Made by a program: the position numbers and the translations under genes. From Neckera pumila (taxonomy: Eukaryota; Streptophyta; Bryopsida; Hypnales; Neckeraceae): a stretch of 64,000 nucleotides of DNA. A model generated the notes under the pieces. That model was not told where the DNA came from. It worked only from the letters and a program-made list of their open reading frames with translations, and did not search any database. The stretch covers positions 42,451,413 to 42,515,412 of the forward strand of contig OZ018410.1 of the NCBI GenBank assembly GCA_963969595.1, in the 5' to 3' direction. This document shows positions 35,790-46,052 of this stretch, piece by piece (position 1 is the stretch's first letter; the number at the start of each line of letters is the position of its first letter).

Positions 35790-36690
35790 TAGCTCAGTCT
35801 GGTGATCGAGAGCGAAGTATTTTTTCTTCACAAGGAAGAAATCAGTGTCTCGAAAATCCCCTTCACTTGAGCCTCTTTGATGATCTGCTTGAATATGCAG
35901 ATCAAGTTGGCTTAGGGTTCCGGCAATTGTGTCAAACTTGTCTGTTGTTCTAGCTAATAGTATCTTTGCTGTGTTGATTTGCAACACAGTCTTGCAATAG
36001 GGATTTCTATTTCTGTACCGAATCGGGCGTCACTGAGCCGGAAGTGTTTAGTCTGGAAGGAAAACGGTGTCTGGAAAACAGTCCATGAGCAGAGCATCTC
36101 GTGCCTCTTTGATGACCGGCTTGAAAGGAGAGCGAGTTTAGCGTTCCTTCAATTGTTCCAATCTTGTCTGTAACCCTAATAGTTTCGTCGAAGTATTGAT
36201 TTTCAACTCAATTTTGCAAAATTCGATCATTTCTATTTCTGTACTGACTCTTGTCTCGCTGAGGCTGAGGTATTCGATCTTCAAGGAAGAAAATTGCCTC
36301 AAGAAACATCCTTCAGCAGAGCCTCTTCTGCCTAGCACTTTCATAGCCGGCTTGAACGGAGAGTTAGTTTAGGACTCCGACCATTGTTCCAAACCTGTCT
36401 ACAATCCTACAAGTTTTGTCGACGTATTGATTTTGAACACAAGCTTGCAAAATTCATTTCTACTTCTGTACCGACTCTTGTCTCACTGAGGCTGAAGTGT
36501 TTCGCCTTGAAGGAAGAAAGGTGTCTGGATAGCATCCGCCAGGAGAACATTGCCTGCCTCTTTGATAACAGACTAGAATGCACAGTTATTACTTACTTTA
36601 CAGTTCCAACAATTGCTCCAACACTGTCTAGTATTCTACTAGTTTCGTCGAAGCTTCCTGGTTTAGGGTTGATCCAGAATTTTCAGAGCC
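35790..36690 (+). repeat. ~225-bp degenerate tandem repeats upstream of the first TIR gene
   Basis: About four units share 'tttctatttctgtaccgac', 'cttgtctcactgaggctga', 'ggaagaaa..gtgtctgga', 'gcctctttgatgaccggct', 'gttccgacaattgttcc' and 'agtttcgtcgaagtattga'. One marker falls near 36015, 36238 and 36466, giving spacings of about 223 and 228 bp. The array reaches almost to the ATG, so it forms the 5' leader, the promoter or both. Confidence 0.8.
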
Positions 36691-36703
36691 TCCGTCCTTT
36701 GCC

Positions 36704-38587
36704 ATGTCCACCACAGTAGAAATCGAGCTGGTGCCGTCCGAAGAGGATCGCCTCCTCGAACCTGTCCAGGAGGCCACTACAGGAGACATCGAGCTGGTCC
36801 CATCCAAAGAGGATCATCTCCTCCAACCCGTCCAGGAGGCCTCCACAATAGACATCAAGCTGGTGCCGTCCGAGGAAGATCGTCTCCTCGAACCCGTCCC
36901 CGAGCTTCCGCTGCAATCCAAGCACTCGATCTTTCTAAGCCACAGCGGAGCCCAAAAGAACTTCGTGGAGCAATTGTGCTTAGACTTGGAGTACCAACTC
37001 CACCACACGCCCTTCTTCGACAAGCGTCCCGACAGTCTTCCCAAGGGCGAAGTCTTCGCGCAGTACATCTTCCAAGCGGCGCAGCAGTGTGAGCTCGCGA
37101 TCGTGGTGGTGTCGGAGGAGTATTTCAGTCGCAGCAAGTGGCCCATGCTGGAGCTTTCGGTGCTGGTGCACTCGAGTAAATGCAAGATTTTACCCTTGTT
37201 TTTTGGCCTGTCATGCAAGGAGTTCGGGGATGCTGAGCGAAGAGAGAGATGGTTCCAGACGTGGGACGCCTGGGCGCAAATCGATCCTCGTGTGAGTGTG
37301 AAAGATTGGAAGCTTGCGTTGCGGGAGGTGGGTCGGAGAAATGGGCTGGAGTTTGTGGCGGCAGTCGGGGAGGTGGGCTTTCGGACGGAGGTTTTGAAGA
37401 TTGTTTCTGCCATCGTGCCGGCCGAATGGGTGAAGGTGGGGAAGGAGAAGGTGAGCAGCCAACCCTAAATAAATATTTTGGTCAAGTTTCAAGCCTCTAG
37501 AAAATTGAAGTAAACAGATAGAAATTTTATTAGGTAGTACCTAATAAACAAAACAAGTATGCAAAATTTGTTACAATTGGTAGCCTCAAGCTGATCTCTA
37601 AAGCCATCCCAGTAAAAAATGACATATGAAATGAGAAGTTAAGTTTGTGGCAAAATCAAGCGAAAGAATCTAGTAGCCGTTGTTGTACACTAGTGATGTC
37701 TGAATTTTTAGTCACATGTAAAGAAATTGGTGCTAAACTTAGGTGAAATCTGAAAATGATATTTGAATACTGTTTTTAAAAAAATTTAAGAGATTATTAA
37801 TGGCATTTTTTTTTTCAAAACATGAAACTACATTAGTATTACATAACATTTAGTAGCTCTACAATGATGGTGTGCTATATTCCACACCCCAACAGTGTTT
37901 CATCAGTAGCTACTGATAAATTGGACAGGTGGAGGATGTAGAAGCATACCATCACTATAGAACCAAGGCAAGATCAACACATGCTATTGAATGTTATGTA
38001 TGATGTTTTTTTTTCTAAACCCTTGATTAAGCATGAATGAAGAAGAAAATTTAACCATTGCGGTTATGTCTTGAAAGTACAACCTTCTTATAGAAATAGC
38101 ATCCCTTGCTACTTTAAAGGCTTGATATATTATTTATTATACCAAGGTTCTACTTTTTTATTATCTAGTTTGTCATTTCATTCATTGTTAAAATTTTGTG
38201 ATGTGATATTGTTTGGATTGGCGATAATCTAACATTGTTTTTTGTTGTGATTTTATCCTTAAAGAATCTCGATTTAGTATTGTTGTAAAGATAGATAGTA
38301 TCTAATTTTGTCAATTGTTTATTTTAAATAGGCTTTAGTATATTTATAATGTATATTATTAACATGGTGATTTTTGTGTTTTGAATCATGAACAGGTTCC
38401 TCCACATGTGCCTATTTTCAATGGAAGAGGAGTATTGTCCAACATACTTTTCATTATTCTCAAAGTTATTGGTGGGATAGTTGGTTATGTAGTTATTGCT
38501 ATTTTATTTTTTCTCTTGTTTGTGAAAATCATTGTCCCTATCTTTGACTATTTTACATTACCAAAAGACTTTCCCAAAGGCTTTTGA
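36704..38587 (+). CDS. TIR-domain protein with acidic repeats and C-terminal membrane anchor, 312 aa (first copy)
   Basis: Exon 1 is 36704-37450 and exon 2 is 38396-38587; donor GAGAAG|GTGAGC, acceptor CATGAACAG, phase 0. Residues 6-71 are three 22-residue repeats of the form DIELVPSEEDRLLEPVQEAS. Residues ~72-243 are a TIR domain: IFLSHSGAQKNFVEQL, the BB-loop region FFDKRPDSLPKGE, CELAIVVVSEEYFSRSKWPM, then LELSVLV with Glu150 at the place of the catalytic glutamate of NAD-cleaving TIRs, and ILPLFFGLSC. Exon 2 adds a hydrophobic stretch (~266-299) and a short tail, FTLPKDFPKGF. There is no NB-ARC, LRR or kinase. The expected role, by family, is immune signalling through NAD+ cleavage; here probably anchored with TIR in the cytosol. 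Unspliced reading would end five codons past the donor. Exon 1 is GC-rich, exon 2 AT-rich. An AATAAA follows the stop at about 38609. The TIR call is firm; the membrane exon rests on the splice sites and on its conservation in the second copy. Confidence 0.82.
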
Positions 38588-38639
38588 TGTTAGGTACATG
38601 TTTATTTCAATAAACAAATGATGGAATTTCAAACAATTA

Positions 38640-39122
38640 ATGTACTTTTTTCAATGGTGATATTGTTCCAGCAAGATATCATAACCTTGTGACCCTTTTT
38701 ATTTTTTTAAATTGTGAAAATTGAGTCCAAAAATGAGTTCAACAAGTTATTTTTTCAAAAAAATGCTCTAATTGCTTGAAAAACAAGATTGTCCATAACT
38801 TTCACATAACAAATCCAAATGGAATAAATCAAATCTTTCCATGTAGATAGAAACATAATCTATATGAAAAAGAATTAAAAAATTTTATTTTCAATTTTTT
38901 TTGGAGGGTTATTTTCTGCCTGCTGAACTAAAAAAAGGTTTTTTTGTACCATGTTATTTGCTTTCTTGATTTCAATTGAAATAAAAGTTATAATTAAAAA
39001 AGAAATGTGTTTTTCTAACTTCACAAAAAAATTCAGAAAATCACAACAAATATTGAGACCATAGGAGCCTATCCAAAATCCATTTTGTCCCATGAGGGGA
39101 CAATGGGACTTTAGGGGTTAAA
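38640..39122. mobile_element. Truncated TTAACCCC-family element downstream of the first TIR gene
   Basis: The right end GGGACTTTAGGGGTTAA and the inner part ('aaacaagattgtccataact', 'ttgtcccatgaggggacaat') match copies B, 59284 and 61197. The left half is missing; similarity starts at about 38645. It lies directly after the 3' UTR. Confidence 0.65.
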
Positions 39123-39715
39123 CTAAATTTTTATATTTGTACCATTAAGATAGGTGTTTGTTTTATTTTTTGTGGTGTATTGAAATGTAAAAGGTCTTGG
39201 TTTAAAATGACGGATGCTCTGATGTGTGATTAATTAGTGGTTAAGTGAACCCAAATAAAATAAATATTACAAAGTTAATTTATTAAATATAAATAAATTT
39301 GGGTTTGAAATAGTTTTTCAACTTTCTAAGGTCAAAATTGTGTTTTTATTACGTAGTATATTTTATTATATATTTTTTTAAATATTACAATTATGGGTGA
39401 TGTAGATGAAGTCACACAAATTATATAAAAAAATCATTGCAACTCCACTTGTTTGACTACATTGCATAGCTAATGTCTTGTAGCATCATGATTCCATGGC
39501 TTCATTTCATTGTTTTAGTTGTTTGGCCTCATGACTCCATGGCTAAGTTGTATATAAGAGCATTGCCAACGATTCTTGCTATGCTTGGTTGGCCCTAGCT
39601 TGGAAGTAGCCGAGAGCATTTTCCTCCCCCACTGCATTGTCAGATATGAAAAGTGCAAAGGCTCGCCAAATATGACACTCCAAACACCAGCATACCAATC
39701 TTGCTAGTTGTTGAT

Positions 39716-40654
39716 TTAATCCCTAAACCACCCAAGCACCATTTTTTGGCAATATAGTGATTTTGGGCAGCTCACTATAAACAAAACTTTTATTTTTGTT
39801 CTTTGAAATTTTCACACAACACTTTCCTAAGGAATAGCTTTAAGGCCCAACAATTTTCATAACTTTTGACAGCATGGTTAAAAAGTTATGGTATGATATG
39901 TGATTTTCAATGTTTGGCGGGCAGCTACAAAAATTCTTAAAAAATTACTTTTAAAAAAAATAAAAATTTGAAATTGATTCTCTAGATTTATATATACATT
40001 GAAAGCTTTGAATCATTCCATTTTTATTAATGAGATGAAAATTATGATGAGTTTTAGTTCATGGGTAGTTATGGAATCTTTACTCTAAAATAAACTTTGA
40101 AGTCCTTTATTTAACTCAGTTTTTAACATTTTTGAAAAAAAACAAAAATATTGGGTGTAGATTGTTTTTTACAACATTACAACTGTTGGGATTGGCAACT
40201 TTCAATTTCAAAATTAAAATTTTGACAATTTAGTAGTTTGAAGCATTAGTAGTTCTCTACTTCTTTCTACTTACTATTTTTTTTCCTATATGTTGTACAA
40301 CTCCAAATGATCCAAACTTTTTCAAGCATGTATTCAACTTGTCTAGAAAAATGAACTTAAAGAGTAACCACCATTTTGGACAATTTTTTTATACAAATGT
40401 GACCTTGTGAAGGGCAGCTGCCCGTTTTTTTGCAGGGACAAAAAAAGGATTTTTGTCAATTCAAATGTTATTATCTTGCAATGTACGAGGTGGAAATTTC
40501 TGAAATTTTTTCCACATCTCAAACCAATTTACTATAAGATCCTGTGGTTACATGTGTCCAAATTTTATTTTTCTTAACACTTGGTACTTGTATTAGAAAT
40601 GGCAGTTTTGGAGCGCTTTTGGTGAAAACATAGTCAAATACATTTAGGGGTCAA
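39716..40654. mobile_element. TTAACCC-type element, second subfamily (copy D), nested
   Basis: The left end is TTAATCCCTAAACCACCC and the right end is CATTTAGGGGTCAA. It is highly similar along its whole length to 21249-22180, for example 'ttggcaatatagtgattttg'. Confidence 0.75.
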
Positions 40655-40779
40655 AACACATACTACGTATTTTTTTTGGTTGTAATCCTATTCAATAGCT
40701 TATGGGCCAATGTACCATCTTGGGTGGCGTGACAACTTTTCTAATGAATGAGCATGGGGGATGTGAGTGGGGAGTGATA

Positions 40780-41966
40780 CTACTAGAAAAGGGCCCCTAA
40801 TCAACAAAAGATTAATTGATTTGTATTGATTTTGACAAAAATAGAAATCTATATGCTGAGCTAGACGCTCTTTTTTGGACAAAAATAGCAATCAGCAGAA
40901 ATATGTTAATTGTGACCCAAATCAAAATATGCTTAGTTGATTTGGCTTTACTATCCGTTAAAAGTACTCTAAGTGATATTTCAGACCCCATTTAAGCATA
41001 GTAGAACACCTTTTTTCAAAGATCTTTGAACTAAGAAAAAATAGAATATCAAACCAAATTTCATCTTACAAAATTCATTTGAGGTTTTAAGCCTCCAATC
41101 AAAAGTTATGGGCAAATTTCAAAGAGTGGTTGGAAGGGATATCTTTATTTGACAATTAAAAACTTCTTCTTTGAAATTTGCTCATAACTTTTGATTGAAG
41201 GCTTAAAACCTCAAATGAATTTTGTTAGATGAAATTTGGTTTGATATTTCACTTTTTTTTAGTTCAAAGTTTTTTGAAAAAAGTTGTTCAATTGTACCTA
41301 AATAAGGTCTAAAATTCTACTTACAGTATGTTTTCTACTTTTGATTTAACTATGAGCACTTGAGCTCCTACTCATCCTAATCAAACATATCTCACATGGT
41401 TTGTACTACCTCCTACCACTCCACTTGTATAAAGAGCTTGCCTTCTCCATTCGTCTTACAACAAGGTAAGTGACACTTCAAGTTCAAATGTAAAGTATGT
41501 ATTGAGTTGTTTTGAATATAGTATTCAATTTTTTAAAATTAAATTAAATTTTAATCTAGTTAAATTTTAATCAATTTTATTCTTAATTAATTTTTAAATT
41601 ATATTTAAGTTTTAAATTGTAATTAATTTAAAATTTAAAATTAAATTTTGATTAAATTTTATTTTATTATTATTTATTTTTTAATTTAAAATGCAAGTTT
41701 AATTAAAATTTAAAGTTCAATTTTATAGTCCTAATCACATGGCTAGCTTGCTGATGTGGCAGCCTTGCTTGCATGGTGTTTTTTGCCTATGTGGCAGTTC
41801 ATGTGGCGGAAATTTGAATAATAAAAATTTGACCAAATTACGAACAAAAATCAACATAGATGTGTGGATTATTGTCTGAATCGAAATGTCCTAATCAATT
41901 GTCCTAACCAATATATATAAGTTAATTTTCATGTTGGATTAGACACTGTTTTTTCTTGCAGTGCAT
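40780..41966. mobile_element. CACTA-like element with a long internal foldback, nested
   Basis: The left end is TACTAGAAAAGGGCCC and the right end, inverted, is CACTGCAAGAAAAAACAG. The match is partial and no clear target duplication was found. Its segment at about 41395-41470 (CACATGGTTTGTACTACCTC, then a TATAAA-like box) matches about 3090-3155 of the element at 2196-4715, linking the two. Confidence 0.5.
40940..41370. repeat. Long inverted repeat (hairpin), arms about 190 bp
   Basis: The core arms 41022-41133 and 41172-41281 pair with few mismatches: 'gcctccaatcaaaagttatg' against 'cataacttttgattgaaggc', and 'aaaccaaatttcatcttac' against its near-inverse. Weaker pairing extends outward through 'agaccccatttaagcat'. 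The loop is about 40 bp. Confidence 0.85.
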
Positions 41967-42354
41967 AAGGCCGAACGAGAGGTGATGTCTAGAGCCTGCG
42001 TCAGACCGTTTGGTGAACCCTACTTCGCGAGAAACATTGGCAATGCTTTAAGTGTCTCTTCACACCTAGTGCACCCTACATTTGTCAATATGTTAATATA
42101 TATCACCAAATGGTTGAGCTAGTTCCGACCTGAAGGTCATTATTGAAATTAAATTAAGTTATTTCAACAATTCGATGCCTTCATTCACAAGAATATTAAA
42201 TGGGAGGCAAATTTATTATTCTGAAATTTGTATGAGGCCCATTCTCTAGAATAGATAGTTCGGCATTTGCAGAATTTATATATTTGTTTCCTCACTGTCT
42301 CTCAAAGTAAGAAACTTTGAGACTTTTATCGACTTTTATTTTTTATTTAATTTT

Positions 42355-42600
42355 TGCCTGCAGGTTGCGTGTCGCACCTTTACTAACCGAGTGAGAGATG
42401 AAAAACTGTCTCTTTTACGTGCTGTTCCCTTACTACACGGTTGATGAAGCATTCCGTCGGAGTTCTTTCTTGACTTTCGAACCCACTCGCAGTTTCGAGG
42501 CAGCAAGAAATTCCCTGAGTCAGACAAGATAATGTCGCAGCAAGCGCGTAACTGAACTTCGACAGCAATTGCAAATGGGACAACATGCGCTCAGCCTGTC
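42355..42600 (+). other. Left edge of the second TIR locus
   Basis: This matches 35540-35789 in the same orientation, including 'gatgaagcattccgtc' and 'cagcaagcgcgtaactgaac'. It fixes the start of the duplicated block. Confidence 0.7.
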
Positions 42601-43340
42601 AATACTAACTTATTTCATTCTGGTGATCGAGAGCGACGTATGCTGTCTTCATAAGGAAATTTAGTGTCTCGCAAATCTCCTTCACTTGAGCCTCTTTAGT
42701 GGTCTGCTTGAATGCAGAGTTAGCTTAGGGTTCCGACAATTGTATCAAACTTGTCTGTTGTTCTGGCTAGTAGTATATTCGCTGTAGTGATTAGCAACAC
42801 AATCTTGCAAGAAGCATTTCTATTTCTGCACCGAATAGTGCGTCACTGAGTCTGAGGTATTTAGTCTGAAAGAGCATCTCGTGCGTCTTTGATGATCGGC
42901 TTGAACGGAGAGACCTTCCTGGTTCTGTACCGGCTCTTGTCTCACTGAGGCTGAAAGTGTTTAGTTTTGAAGGGAGAAAATTGTCTGAAGAAACATTCTT
43001 CCGTAGAGTATCTTCAGCCTAGCTCTTTCATGGCCGGCTTGAATGGAGAGATAGTTTAGGATTCCGACCATTGTTCTAAACCATTGAACACAAGCTTGCG
43101 AAATTCATTTCTATTTCTGTACCAACTCTTGTCTCACTAAGGCTGAAGTATTTCGTCTTGAAGGAAGATAGGTGTCTAGACAGCATCCGCCAGCAGAACG
43201 TCGTTTGCCTCTTTGCTGACCGACTTGAATGCAGAGTTACTTTAATTTAGGGTGCCGACAATTGCTCCAACCCCGTCTACTATCTTACTAATTTCGTCGG
43301 AGATTCCTGGTTTAGGGTTGATTCAGAATTTTCAGAGTCT
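42601..43340 (+). repeat. Degenerate tandem repeats upstream of the second TIR gene
   Basis: The same unit as 35790-36690, but shortened by deletions: the 'tctgtaccg..cttgtctcac' marker falls near 42828, 42924 and 43116. It ends close to the ATG with 'ggtttagggttgat.cagaa', conserved with the first locus. Confidence 0.75.
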
Positions 43341-43352
43341 CCGTCCTCTGCC

Positions 43353-46052
43353 ATGTCCACCACAGTAGACATCGAGCTGGTGCCGTCTGAGGAGGATCGT
43401 CTCCTCGAAACTGTCGAGGAGACCATCACAGTAGACACCGAGTTGGTGCCATGCAATGAGGAACGTCTCCTTGAAACCGTCCAGGAGGCCTCCACAATAG
43501 ACATCGAGCTGGTGCCGTCCGAAGAGGATCGTCTCCTCGAAACCGTCCTGGAGCTTCCGCTCAAATCCAGGCACCCGATCTTCCTAAGTCACAGCGGAGC
43601 CCAAAAGAATTTCGTGGAGCAACTGTGCTTGGACTTGGAGCACCAACTCCACCACAAGCCCTTCTTTGACAAGCGTCCCGATAGCCTTCCCAAGGGCGAA
43701 GTCTTCGCGCAGTACATCTTCCAAGCGGCGCAGCAGTGTGAGCTCGCGATCGTGGTCGTGTCGGACGAGTATTTCAGTCGGAGCAAGTGGCCCATGCTGG
43801 AGCTTTCGGTGCTTGTGCAGTCGACTAAACGCAAGATTTTACCCTTATTTTTTGGCCTGTCGTGCAAGGAGTTTGGGGATGCGGAGCGAAGGGAGAGATG
43901 GTTTCAGACGTGGGACAAATGGGCCCAAATCGATCCTCGTGTGAGTGTGAAGGATTGGAAGCTTGCGTTGCGGGAGGTGGATCGGAGAAATGGGCTGGAG
44001 TTCGTGGCGGCAGTCGGGGAGGTGGGGTTTCGGAAGGAGGTCTTGGGGACTGTTTCTTCCATCTTGCCGCTCGAGGCGGTGCACGCGGACGCGGACGCGG
44101 ACGTGGTGGAGGTGAAGGTGAGCATCAGCGCTAACCCCTTAAGTCCTTATTTGAGCTTCTTGGAATTTGTTTTGATTTGAATAAGTAGCCAAGATTTTGA
44201 TAAGTTTCATCAAAGTTTTTTTATCGTAACTGTACAAATTCAAATTGAATGTGTTAGAGATCATACGTGCAAAGAAAACACAACAATATCACTTATAGAT
44301 TGAAAGATTATAATATTTGATTATAAACGGGTTAAAACTGTGAAAGTGATTTGATGTCTTTCAATCTTCTATTCACACGTTAGATCTAAAAATTTGGCTT
44401 TCAAGAAATTATAAGCTTAACCCTTAAACGCCGGGTTGGTGGCCGTGAAAATCACCCTTTTGCAAAACCGTGGGAACAATTGGCTTAAAAAAATGAAAAA
44501 GTATTCATTGGAAGTCAAACTACTGTAAAGGACCTTCCTTTCCACAACAAAATTTGGAGGATGAATAGTTGTGTTTCTGTCCTACACAGGAGATTCTCTT
44601 GTCATTCATTGGACGCAGAACGTCCACCTCGACGTTCAAGGGTTAAAGGACATAATATGCATAATCTGAATCACTTTACAGCTTCTTCAAAATCTACTCT
44701 GCATTTAAATGAATTTCTAATGTGATTTTTTCTTGAAGATCTAGGCTAGTATATTTGAGGCTCCTTCCAAGAGCCCTTAACACAAAAAGAATCAAAATTT
44801 ACTATAGACACCCATGCACAAAATCTTGAATAGAAAAATTATAAGTTTTCATTTTCAAAATTGGATTTTTGATGCTAAAACTAGACTCCAAAAGAAATTT
44901 TCAAAAACATAAACTACTAAAAATAGTAATTAGGTAAGGTTTTATTTAACTTCAAAGTTTAGTCTACACTTGAATTTGGTGCCTTGAGCATTTAGGGGCT
45001 AAATTAGCGTAAGAAGAGGACATCATAATATAGAACTACATTAGTATTATGATGTCCTTTCCTTGGACCCTCAATTAAGCATGATTGAAGAATAAGCTTT
45101 AACCATTGAAGCTATGTCATGAAAGTACAACCTTTTGAAGGACAAAAGGTAGAGCCACCCATTCCCAACCAGTGATCCATTCCCAACCAATGACCCATTC
45201 CCGACCTATAGGTGCACATATTTTTTACCAAGCTTAGAATGTTTGTTTTTTTCCTTTTCAAGTTTGGAATTGTTAAATACATGACACCTGTCCCAAGCTG
45301 TGAAAAATAAAGTAGAAAATAATGATTAGAGAAAAAATTATTGAATGATCAGAATTGGAAGAGTCTAAAGGTTGGCCATGGGTCTAGAGCACTTTTTGCC
45401 TCCCAAAATTCATAGTAATTTCAGTTCAAGCAATAAAATTACCAAATTTTTTGCAATCCTTATCATTTGTATTGATGTACCTCTAAAAAATATTTGTTTT
45501 GCCTTCACTACTCCAGATCATGTTGAAATTTCTCATTTGGTCGGTTATGGGTGATTCTACCTTAATAACCCTTTATACTTCTATGCAATAATCTACTACT
45601 CATTATAACAATATTCTATTTTTCCGTTACTTGGTCCTTCATTCATTTATTGGATTATTCCTTGATGTGATATTGTTTGGAGTAGTAACAATTTAATATT
45701 GTTTTTTGTTGTGATTTCATCCTTTGAGAATTTAAATGTAGTAGTATTATAAGGATGGAGAGTACCTAACTTTTATCATTAATCTATTAGAAATAGGCTT
45801 TACTACATTATTAACAAGATTTTTGTTTTTGTTTTGAATCATGAACAGGTTCCTCCACACATGCCTATTCTTGATCGAATAGGAATATTGTGTAGACAAT
45901 TATTTGGAGGACGTTTTTTTATTCTCAAAATTATTGGATGGATACTTGGTTACATAGTTATTGCTATTTTATTTGCTATCTTGGCTTTTAAAGTCATCTT
46001 TCCTATCATTTTTTATTTTGTGTTACCAAAAGGCTTTCCCAAAGGCTTTTGA
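43353..46052 (+). CDS. TIR-domain protein with acidic repeats and C-terminal membrane anchor, 322 aa (second copy)
   Basis: Exon 1 is 43353-44117 and exon 2 is 45849-46052; donor GTGAAG|GTGAGC, acceptor CATGAACAG, phase 0. The layout equals the first copy: three 22-residue repeats (residues 6-71; the middle one diverged, DTELVPCNEERLLETVQ), a TIR domain (~72-241) with FLSHSGAQKNF, FFDKRPDSLPKGE, SKWPMLELSVLV (Glu150) and LPLFFGLSC, and an Ala-Asp linker (HADADADV). Exon 2 follows with a hydrophobic run (~279-312) and the tail FVLPKGFPKGF. Between the copies the TIR domain differs at only about a dozen positions, such as T102K, E138D, C160R, A189K and G210D. The 1731-bp intron is longer than in the first copy because it carries MITEs. 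The 3' flank with AATAAA and 'gatggaatttcaaac' is conserved. Unspliced, the frame would run 20 codons past the donor. Expected role: TIR NADase/immune signalling at a membrane; inferred. Confidence 0.82.
44417..44646. mobile_element. 230-bp TTAACCCTTAAACG MITE in the intron of the second TIR gene
   Basis: The ends are TTAACCCTTAAACGCC and, inverted, TTAACCCTTGAACGTC. The interior is the reverse complement of the element at 53198-53422. It is absent from the first copy's intron. Confidence 0.8.
44646..45001. mobile_element. Possible second TTAA..TTAGGGG element in the same intron
   Basis: It starts at GGGTTAAAGGACATAAT, overlapping the end of the previous MITE, and closes with GCATTTAGGGGCTAA. 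The ends match the family only loosely. Confidence 0.35.

Larger units (their letters stand above)
39558..42047. mobile_element. 2.49-kb insertion with AGCATTGCCAA ends, carrying nested elements
   Basis: The left end AGCATTGCCAACG and the right end TTGGCAATGCT are inverted. Flanking host sequence (39440-39557 and 42048-42120) is continuous in the copy at 30880-31090, so the insertion is inferred from its empty relative. The flanks show TAAG on both sides, a possible target duplication. Nested inside are a TTAACCC-type element (39716-40654) and a CACTA-like element (about 40780-41966). Confidence 0.6.

Noticed and set aside
36814..37413. 199-codon open frame on the minus strand over the TIR exon
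   Set aside because: It is antisense to a clear TIR domain. GC-rich coding exons often leave the opposite strand open, and it has no features of its own.
38381..38587. Stand-alone 68-aa membrane ORF starting MNHEQ
   Set aside because: The five codons before VPPH cover the splice acceptor (CATGAACAG). The same structure in the second copy and the upstream phase-0 donor make it exon 2 of the TIR gene.
43280..43867. Minus-strand open frames over the second TIR exon
   Set aside because: Same reason: mirror of the acidic repeats and TIR domain; the repeated Ser/Arg pattern is just the complement of the 66-bp repeat.
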